Source of the DNA: Umbribacter vaginalis
GTDB taxonomy: Bacteria > Actinomycetota > Coriobacteriia > Coriobacteriales > Eggerthellaceae
Direction of reading: 5' to 3'
NCBI GenBank assembly: GCA_001552935.1
Contig: KQ959688.1
Span: forward strand, 1 to 35,289
Length of the DNA: 35,289 nt
Under the pieces are notes generated by a model. It saw nothing but the letters and a program-made list of their open reading frames with translations, was not told where the DNA came from and did not search any database. The position numbers and the translations under genes were made by a program. Each line of letters starts with the position of its first letter. Within the stretch, counting starts at the first letter, position 1. Shown piece after piece: positions 1 through 8,100 of this stretch.

Positions 1-1
1 A

Positions 2-3000
2 ACACCGTATACTGATCCTGTTGGCGGTGTCGCAAAAACTATTATTCAAGGTACGACAGCGCCAGACGCCATTGACTTTGTTCAAAATGCAAACCTGTTT
101 AAGTCGGCTGATGGTAGTCCGTTTGAAAGCATTCGTGCTGAGTATGAAACCGCGCCTGCTACCGATGCTGCGGCAAATCTTACCGTGCCTATCAAAGTAA
201 CCGTGAAATACAAAGATAGTGCTGATATCACGCATACACGTGTGTATAACATCACAGGCAACTTGCATGTATTAGGCAATGTGTTGAAATCTGAAAATGC
301 GCCTCGTGAACAGGAGCTTAAAGATAAGTACACCACTATTACCTTTGTTACTAAGAAAGCGCCTGTTGTAGATGAAGCAGGGCATCCTACGGGTACACAA
401 GAAGATCAAGGACAGCTGTCTGGTGCAAATGACCAGGGAGAACTTCAGTACCTTACCTACAAAACAGCAGGTGCTCAATACGATATTGCTGTTCCAAAAG
501 TATCTGGCCTCGACTACACAGCAAATGGGTATCACTACGTATTTACGGGCTGGAAGAAAACAACCACGAGCGGTACCGCCGCAGCATTGCTTAAAGCAGA
601 CGATCGCCAGCTTAGCTTTGATGCTCAAGAAAGTGTTGTGTACGAAGCGCAATACAAAAAGATCTCTTACATTATGACCAAAACGGAAAACGGTACCGTA
701 CCGCCTGACAGTGTGGTGGTATCGTTTAAGCCTGCGCCTGGGCGTAAATGGTCGGATGGTTCAACAGGCCCGAAAGTGCTCTACATTAGGAAAGGCATGG
801 ATATTTCGCGCCTCGATGAGCACGGCAAGCCTATTAAAGCTAACGACACAACAACGCCTTCAATACTTGATGTATTAGGCGGGAAGTTGTCGGGATACGA
901 TCACGACTGGTCGAAATCGTCGATGGAGGGTATCGACCTTATTAATAGCATGAAAGAGCACGGTGCTGCTTTGCCGGCAGGTAGTGCAGACGATGCGTGG
1001 AAATCAAACGACGCGTTCCAAGAGTTTGTTGCGCATCAAACGCCGCATAGCGAACCTCAGGTGATAGAGAACTATATTGCTGTTATTCAAAAAACACCCG
1101 TGCCATCGCCAAACGACTTTATTAAAAACGACAAAGATCTTAAAGCGCTGCTTATGAAGAACAATGTTGTTGTTCCTGGTAAAGAAAATATTGAGTCGTA
1201 CACCGTTGAATTTATTGGCACACCGCCATCATCAAATATCGGCGGTACATTCTTGGTACCGCTTAAGGTAACTATTAAGTATCACGATATGGACAAGCCG
1301 AAAGAGTTTAAACTGCAATCGCAGCTTAAGGTTATATACGGCGTGTTGTACGGCAAGAATAAACCAAGTAAAGCGAAAGCGCCTATTGATTACCAGGTAT
1401 TTAATGAGCACTATCGCAAAGTTACCTTTATTACCGACGATAACGAAAAGAACCAACATAAGGGAACTATTATTGGGGATGAAAACAGCAAGTCGGTTGA
1501 TTACTATGTAGCTAAAGATCAAGAGTTGCGTGTGCGTGTTCCTAAGATTCTCAATCAAGACTACGAACAAGATGGCTACCATTACAAGTTTGTTGGTTGG
1601 AAGTTGGTTCCCTCGGCAGATACGGCGGTAAAAGACGATAAGCATGAGCTTACCGATACCGATATTAAGTTTGGAACGTCCAATGCCGACTCGCTCAAAG
1701 TGTCTAAAACAGCAGGCGATCTAATCTACAAGGCGGTATATGAGCGCATTAGATATGTAGAAAGCAAGCCCGTTGATGGCACCGTGCCTGCTGATAGTGT
1801 AGTAGTATCGTTTAAGCCTGCTCCTGGGCGCAAATGGGCGGATGGTTCAACAGGTCCGAAAGTGCTCTACATTAAGAAAGACACTGATATTTCGTTGATT
1901 GATAAGGACGGTAAGCCTGTTAGTGATCCTAATCAAAGCGTGCTTGCCTGGTTGGGTACTCAGCTTCACGATTATGAGGGCGACTGGTCGAAGAGCGACA
2001 TGGAGGGTATTACTGCAGTAAAAAGCATGAAGGAAGCTCATGACACCAATTCCAAAGCGTGGCTGTCAAAGGATGCGTTCCAAGAATTTGTTGCGCATCA
2101 AAAACCTGTGGTAGAGCCTGAAGCGGTATCAGAAATTGTTATTGCTCAAAATGGTAAAGTTCCTACTCTTGAGGAATTTGTTAAGAACCTAAGCGATGTG
2201 AAAAATAACAATATCGCATTAGATGATCAGGGTCACCCAATCTTCAAGATAGAAACCATTGGTAAGATGCCTACGTCAAAGGTAGCTGCTACGTATACTA
2301 TCCCATGGACGATAACGCTGAAACATGCCGATATGGGTGAAACCATTACCTATAAACGCACAACGGTACTGCGCGTAATGGGCGATGTGTATGACGCGAC
2401 CGACTCGAAAGCCATTATTGACAGCATCACACAAAACGAAACGCCTGATAGTCATGGAAAGACAACACCTCTTACCCAAGCTCAGCAGAAGTTTAAAGAC
2501 TCATATGCGTGTGTTGTGTTTAATTCTGGCGCACATGGTACGCTCTCGGGCGGAGATACCGATACTACGCTTACGCGCTATGTAAAGACCAAGACCGATA
2601 TTGATCTTGCGATACCAGGAGTTAATCCACAGCTGGGGCTTGATGATCATGACGGAAAAGGCAAATACGATTACATTTTTGACCATTGGAATGTAGAGGT
2701 AATTCCCAATGATCAAGGCGCTGGTGCAGATGGCACAGGAACCCCAGGTGCTGGGGCGCATGATGGAAATACTGCACAGAGACGCAGTAGAAGAAGCGCC
2801 GATGTGTTCCCTGCGCACATGCTGTTTGCCGTTGATAATAATCGCAACGGTTCTGGTGTAGGCACGGGTGACAACACTGCTAATCCTGGTGGTACGCCTG
2901 AAGAGCGGCTTGCAGCAACCTTGCGCCGTTTGAAGCGCCAGTTTGATACAACGTATCCGCATGCACGCTATCAATTTACTGCTGTTTATAAGAAAGTATA

Positions 3001-4696
3001 TTACGTAACATCGGCAAAAGACGTTGATTCTGTGCCTGCTGGTTTTGTGCCTGTGGTTGCGTTCCCGGCGCCTGGTCATACGTGGGAAGATGGCTCGGTT
3101 GATCCAGACATTTACTATGTAAAGAGCGGTGAGTCGTTCGGCGAAAAGCGCCAAGCGTGGGAAAAAGGCCTTGCTAACTTACGAGGCTGGAAGTACTTAG
3201 GTGCAAGCGGTAAGCAAATTACCGATCCTGCGGCATTGGCAACGATTGATAGACCCACCAAAGCACTTACGCTTATTGCAGAACAATACGACTTGCCCGA
3301 GCTTAAACCTAAGAATGACGTGGTAATTACCGAGGGCGACACAATGCCTTCGTATAACGAGATGGTGGAAGACACGCCACAGATTAATCCTGAGACAGGA
3401 ACACTGCTTCTTGATCCTCACTCGCAGAATCCTGCAATGATTAACGGTGTAGAGGCATTCTCAACGCTTCAGTTGAACCCTCGTTTTGCAGGTTGGGAAA
3501 CCGATCGCAACTCGTATGCGAAGCTTCCTACTGATAAGCCGGGTATTTACCGCGTGCGCTTCGGCTTGAAGTATTACACCGATGAACAGGAAATTGATCC
3601 CAAGACGAAACAGCCTGTGGTCGAGAATGGCAAAGTAAAGCATAAGGTTGCCATTAAATGGGTTGACGTAAATGTACACATTCTGCCACGCGTTATTACA
3701 GAACAAGATTTACCTGCTGACGGCACACGTGAGGCACGTTTTGTTAAAACCAATTACACTAAGGTAACCTACCGCGTAGCGCTGGGCGATCACGGCTTCG
3801 TGGCGTCACCGAACACCACGTTCTACGTACGCCGTGGCTACACAATCGATCCGAATGCGCTGCTGAACTTCGACAAAGATAAGCGCGCGAAGCGTTTGCA
3901 AGAGATGCAGCAGCACGCTGTCGATCAGAAACAATTGCAGCAAGAAATTGGCGTGCCAAGCGCGATTGCTCAGCCGGGCTATGTGTTCTACGAGTGGCAA
4001 AAACTTGCGGCGAACGACAAGGGCGACGTGGTGTATCTGGCACACTTCCACAAGCTGCCTATTACGCATTTCGAGTTTGAAACTAGCACGGAAGCCGAGC
4101 AGGAGTTTACAACGCACTTGGTGGGCGATGCGCAAAATCACCCACTGTATAAGCCGAAAGCTGGAACTACCTTACCTGCCGGTGTGAGCCTGAATTGCAA
4201 TGGAGACACGTGCACAATAAGCGGTACGCCGCACATTACCGATTGGAAGCCAGGCGAAACGCAGCGCGTTATCGAGCTTCACTTCGAGGCCGTTGACCAG
4301 CGCGTGACGTATGACGAAAACGGCGTTGCGCAGCGTGCGTATCGCGATACTAATGGCAAGGAACAGCCGGTAACCGATGCATATGGTCGCTCGTCGTTTG
4401 GCATACAGAAAGATATCATTGTGAAGTTGGTTGTTCATAAGCCAGCTGAGACACAGCCACCAGCACCCGCGCCTGAACCTGAGCTTACGCCTGAGCAGCT
4501 TCCTGAGGTAGGAGCTGAACGTGATACTTACAAATCTACGGGTAAAGCGCGCCATGCTCGGCTTCCTCAAACATCCGATAAAGGTGTAGCAACCAGTGCC
4601 GCTGAATTGCTTGGCATGGGTTTTGGTGCGTTAGGTGCGTTTGCGTTTACACGGAGACGCAAACAACGTAAAAATGGAGATGTAAATAAAGATTAA
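2..4696 (+). CDS. Giant wall-anchored surface protein with Rib/Ig-like repeats (5' end outside window)
   Basis: The frame is open from base 2 with no plausible start, so only the C-terminal 1564 residues are here. The protein is built from a recurring pair of modules. One resembles Rib/alpha-like Ig domains (copies near 20-290, 1070-1350, 2110-2390 and a diverged one near 3310-3690). The other carries a YHYxFxGWK motif and a segment with GTVPxDSVVVSFKPAPGRKW (near 690 and 1777, diverged near 3030). A putative Ig segment with an ISGTP motif lies near 4180-4230. The C-terminus has a Pro/Glu-rich wall linker, an LPQTS sorting signal, a hydrophobic stretch and a basic tail (TRRRKQRK). The likely role is a surface adhesin covalently attached to peptidoglycan by sortase. 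The third module is interrupted by about 90 Gly/Asn-rich residues containing RRSRRS. The GTG at 185 is internal and is not the start. Ligand unknown. Confidence 0.9.
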   Translation, partial: TPYTDPVGGVAKTIIQGTTAPDAIDFVQNANLFKSADGSPFESIRAEYETAPATDAAANLTVPIKVTVKYKDSADITHTRVYNITGNLHVLGNVLKSENAPREQELKDKYTTITFVTKKAPVVDEAGHPTGTQEDQGQLSGANDQGELQYLTYKTAGAQYDIAVPKVSGLDYTANGYHYVFTGWKKTTTSGTAAALLKADDRQLSFDAQESVVYEAQYKKISYIMTKTENGTVPPDSVVVSFKPAPGRKWSDGSTGPKVLYIRKGMDISRLDEHGKPIKANDTTTPSILDVLGGKLSGYDHDWSKSSMEGIDLINSMKEHGAALPAGSADDAWKSNDAFQEFVAHQTPHSEPQVIENYIAVIQKTPVPSPNDFIKNDKDLKALLMKNNVVVPGKENIESYTVEFIGTPPSSNIGGTFLVPLKVTIKYHDMDKPKEFKLQSQLKVIYGVLYGKNKPSKAKAPIDYQVFNEHYRKVTFITDDNEKNQHKGTIIGDENSKSVDYYVAKDQELRVRVPKILNQDYEQDGYHYKFVGWKLVPSADTAVKDDKHELTDTDIKFGTSNADSLKVSKTAGDLIYKAVYERIRYVESKPVDGTVPADSVVVSFKPAPGRKWADGSTGPKVLYIKKDTDISLIDKDGKPVSDPNQSVLAWLGTQLHDYEGDWSKSDMEGITAVKSMKEAHDTNSKAWLSKDAFQEFVAHQKPVVEPEAVSEIVIAQNGKVPTLEEFVKNLSDVKNNNIALDDQGHPIFKIETIGKMPTSKVAATYTIPWTITLKHADMGETITYKRTTVLRVMGDVYDATDSKAIIDSITQNETPDSHGKTTPLTQAQQKFKDSYACVVFNSGAHGTLSGGDTDTTLTRYVKTKTDIDLAIPGVNPQLGLDDHDGKGKYDYIFDHWNVEVIPNDQGAGADGTGTPGAGAHDGNTAQRRSRRSADVFPAHMLFAVDNNRNGSGVGTGDNTANPGGTPEERLAATLRRLKRQFDTTYPHARYQFTAVYKKVYYVTSAKDVDSVPAGFVPVVAFPAPGHTWEDGSVDPDIYYVKSGESFGEKRQAWEKGLANLRGWKYLGASGKQITDPAALATIDRPTKALTLIAEQYDLPELKPKNDVVITEGDTMPSYNEMVEDTPQINPETGTLLLDPHSQNPAMINGVEAFSTLQLNPRFAGWETDRNSYAKLPTDKPGIYRVRFGLKYYTDEQEIDPKTKQPVVENGKVKHKVAIKWVDVNVHILPRVITEQDLPADGTREARFVKTNYTKVTYRVALGDHGFVASPNTTFYVRRGYTIDPNALLNFDKDKRAKRLQEMQQHAVDQKQLQQEIGVPSAIAQPGYVFYEWQKLAANDKGDVVYLAHFHKLPITHFEFETSTEAEQEFTTHLVGDAQNHPLYKPKAGTTLPAGVSLNCNGDTCTISGTPHITDWKPGETQRVIELHFEAVDQRVTYDENGVAQRAYRDTNGKEQPVTDAYGRSSFGIQKDIIVKLVVHKPAETQPPAPAPEPELTPEQLPEVGAERDTYKSTGKARHARLPQTSDKGVATSAAELLGMGFGALGAFAFTRRRKQRKNGDVNKD
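692..1875 (+). repeat. Long-period coding repeat, about 1086 bp, in the surface protein
   Basis: Bases 692-789 and 1778-1875 are near-identical and lie 1086 bp (362 codons) apart. A second matched pair, encoding DWSK-S-MEGI, sits near 905 and 1982. A more diverged third copy of the first segment starts near 3030. The spacing is a whole number of codons, so unequal recombination between copies would lengthen or shorten the protein without shifting the frame. Confidence 0.8.
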
Positions 4697-4760
4697 TAAA
4701 AAGTAAATTTTCGTAAATCTGATAGAAAGCGATTGAAATACATTTCGCTTAAAATGTACA

Positions 4761-4798
4761 CAAAGTGCCTTGCAGTATCTGTGGGGCACTTGTTTTGT
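4761..4798 (+). terminator. Probable rho-independent terminator of the Rib-repeat surface gene
   Basis: AAGTGCC at 4763-4769 pairs with GGCACTT at 4785-4791 and is followed by GTTTTGT. It lies 65 bases after the stop codon. The loop is long (15 nt), so this is a moderate-strength terminator. Confidence 0.6.
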
Positions 4799-4825
4799 AT
4801 GCGGGGGGGGGGGGCGGATTATAAG
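4795..4825 (+). promoter_or_regulatory. Possible slippage-controlled promoter with a 12-G tract in the spacer
   Basis: A run of 12 G occupies 4803-4814. It lies between a weak -35-like TTGTAT (4795-4800) and a good -10-like TATAAG (4820-4825). The present spacer is 19 bp; loss of two G would give the optimal 17 bp. A transcript from here would run about 290 nt to the next adhesin gene. The promoter assignment is inference from spacing; the homopolymer is directly seen. A sequencing or assembly error in tract length is possible. Confidence 0.4.
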
Positions 4826-5047
4826 ATTTTTTACTCCTTGTAACGCTGCAGGTAATATGGGAAATATGCTTGGTTTTGTTGTACGGCAGGTACGTTATAG
4901 GCTTGGGCGTCAATGTGTTACGAAGCAGCATTTTATACCACTTTTTTTGCAAAAGATGTTCAAAAAAATTCCATTATTATGCACTTCACGAAACAGTAAA
5001 AGAATGTACAATATAGTGTGTTTAAAAGTGAACAATTAAACATTTAG

Positions 5048-5097
5048 CTTTATGCAACTTATGCGTACCATATGTAGCTTATACGTACTTATGTGTA
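5048..5097 (+). repeat. Five imperfect 10-bp tandem repeats just upstream of the adhesin start
   Basis: Successive decamers are CTTTATGCAA, CTTATGCGTA, CCATATGTAG, CTTATACGTA and CTTATGTGTA. The array ends 14 bases before the SD sequence. A 10-bp period places A/T steps on one helical face. It may be a bent or regulatory leader element, or a slippage-prone spacer. No function is demonstrated by the sequence. Confidence 0.65.
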
Positions 5098-5121
5098 TCA
5101 AGCACAGTGATAGGAGTAGTC

Positions 5122-8100
5122 ATGTCCAACAAGCCAACAAAGCACAATATAAAAGCAGAAGCGGTTGTGCCTTCGCGCCCTAGCTCGCGTTTTATGGTGC
5201 CTGCGTGTGCCTGTTCAGCCGTGCTTGCAGGTGCTATGCTATTTGGCACGGTACCAGTATTGAATCATTCGTTTGCTTATGCCGATGGCTACGTAGACGG
5301 AACCGGTAACAACATTTATTACGGTTATAAAACCGACGCTTCATACACGGAGGCGCGTTTTCATACAGAAGTTACGTACTACGATACACTCGACCATGCA
5401 AAGGCTGGCACAGATGAGGGAAAAGATCCGCTTGGCAAATTTGTGCGTGTGCATTATCTGTCAAACTGCAATAAAGAGGGCGGTACGGCGGACGACTGGA
5501 GATTTCGTCCTATGTGGTGGTATGGTGTTCCTAAAGGCTTAACAAATGTACAGGAAATTACCTATACGCGCATTGAAAAGCTTACCAATCAGCGCGGTAA
5601 TCAGCCGTTTAGGCCTGCCGGTTCCTCTCAATTTACCTTCACGGATGGCAATGGTTATGGTGTTGTGTCGCATAAAACCTACCAAACTCCAGAAGACTGG
5701 AAAGGCATTTCTAACTTCTATTTTAAAGACGATAAGGTACTGGCCAGCAAAGGCTGGAAGCAGTTGCTTGGAATTGACGGTAAACAAAACAAGGGATACG
5801 ACAACGCAGGTAATACGGCTGGTCAATGGGAAAGTTATCAAGCAGACACCGACGGTTTGCAAGGCATTTTTGTAGACTGGGAGTCGGCAGGGCAGCGCTT
5901 TTACGATATGACCTATGTTGGTGAAATGACCGACACAGCATGGAAAGAGCGCCACACTAATCCGCTTCGTTTTGCTGCGGGTGTTTATCGTTTTGCTGGT
6001 AACTGGCATTATGCCGTTGGCCAAAAGCACAATACGCCGCGCATCGCCGACCATATCGACCTGAAGTATCCTGAGCTTACGCCTGTGAAAGATCTTAACA
6101 ACGTAAGAACCGACGAGCAAAAGACAATTAAAGACAAAATTAAAGACGCTAATAAAGATACGAAATATTATTCGGACTTAGTGGATAAGGTGGAAGTGTC
6201 TGATAAGGGTGTAGCGACGATAACCTTCAAAGATACGACCACACGCACAATTTCTGCTGATTTGCTTGTCTTTAAGAATGAAGAAGACAAAGACAAGTAC
6301 AAGCCCATTATGCCTACTCGTACGCCTGTCGTGAAGCCGTCTAAGCTTACTGAAGCTGACAAAGAGGCGGTAATTGCCGCATTTAAGAATGCCAACAAAG
6401 ACAACAAAGACTTTAACGGCCATCTGAAAGCGGGCGATGACGCAATCAAATTCAACGATGACGGCACGAAGCTCGTTGTTACGTACCAAGACGGTTCAAA
6501 GCTTGAAATTAACGCCTCTGAACTGGTGTGTCAAGGAGCAACGATTGCCGACTGGGCTCCGTACGCTATTCCCGATACAATAGAAGTTGACAACTTGAAA
6601 CATCTTTCTGAAACGGAAGTAAACAAGATTATTGCGGCATTTGATACTGTTAATACAGGCGTTAAGCCGTATGATGAAGCAAAAGCCAGCAAGGGAAATA
6701 AAGCGCCACTTACGGTTGATGCGAATACTGGTAATGTAACTATTACATGGAAAGATGGCTCGCATACCACGATTCCAGGATGGCAGTACTTGAAAGAAAA
6801 AGTGAAGACTCCAGCGCCTGAGCCTCAACCCCCTGTAGCTGCAGAAAAAACGTTCTTTGTGGAAACGCCTGACAGACTGTATGGCGTAAACTTTGACCCT
6901 TTGAATACGAAGCCTGACGATCTTACTAATGCAGCGAATCGCACCAAGCTTGATGTGTTGAAAGATACACTCAAAGCCATAAAAGGTAAAGACTCAAAGA
7001 ACAATTCAGAGGTTCCCATTACTGATGTTTTGTATAGCGTTGATGGCGGTAAAGGATACATTACCTTTAAGGCGCAGGGATACAAAGATCGTACGTATCC
7101 TATGAGTGTGTTCTTTACGAAAAACGTTACTCCTTACAATCCAAGTTCGTCTACTGTTGGCCCCGATTCCGCCGGGCATACGTTTATCGTGAAAAAATAC
7201 CCAATAGCAGGTGATACTCCAACTGATGCTGAAAAGAAGGCTGCGCTTAAACAGTTTATTGAAACTAACTGGGATAATGCGTCTGTTGATGGCAGCTCTG
7301 ATAGTTATACTGGTGGAAAAAATTGGAAGCCAAAGCCAGGCACAAGTGGGATAGGTACTGCTGCAAAAGACGGTTCGGGTATTACAACAATTAGCCTTGG
7401 TGCTGGTGGTGATATTGTTGTTAAAGACAATAGAGGTAAAACGTACAATATTGTTCACGACAGCTTGTATGAGAAAAATGCAGTTCCAAAAGATACCACG
7501 ATCGATGATTTGAAGAAGCAAGCAAAAGCGCTGCTGCAGAAGCGTACACAAGACGGTTTAAGCGACATCGACCTTATGAAGTCGGGTATCGATAATGCAG
7601 CAACTTTGAATGATCCTACTTCTGGCATTGATTCAATGAATGATGCAAAAAAGCTTCGTGACTTAATTCGCAAGCTGACCGATGCCAAGAAAGCGGAGTA
7701 TACCTATTATACGAGTCCAATCGAGATTGACGCTGATCCGAATGCTTCTGGCTTTATGGCAACAGATGATCAGGTTCAAGCCGCGGTAAAAGCGTTCCTG
7801 AAAGCAAACTACACCGACACAGGCGCTGCAACAACGATTGATAAGTATGCCATCACTGGTAATAGTGGCACCTTTGACAACATAACGTGGACGCCTAAAG
7901 CAGGCACTAAGAATCTTGAGATGAAGTCGGCTACTATGCCAAGTGGTATTGATTCATTTACCCTTAATTATGATGATGGTAAGAGCATTAATTTCATGCA
8001 TGATGGTAAGGTGCTATTTAATGTACCCGCCAATAAGTTGTACAAGAAGAAGCCAGCTCCTGCGCCAGCACCGTCAGGCGATGAGTTTAATCAGATGAAA

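Noticed and set aside
185-187. GTG at 185 as start of the first surface protein
   Set aside because: The frame is open upstream to base 2 and the upstream residues continue the Rib/Ig-like module.
4770-5039. 89-codon plus-strand frame through the poly-G tract
   Set aside because: Starts inside the terminator hairpin, no SD, and poly-Gly/Arg composition comes from the G tract.
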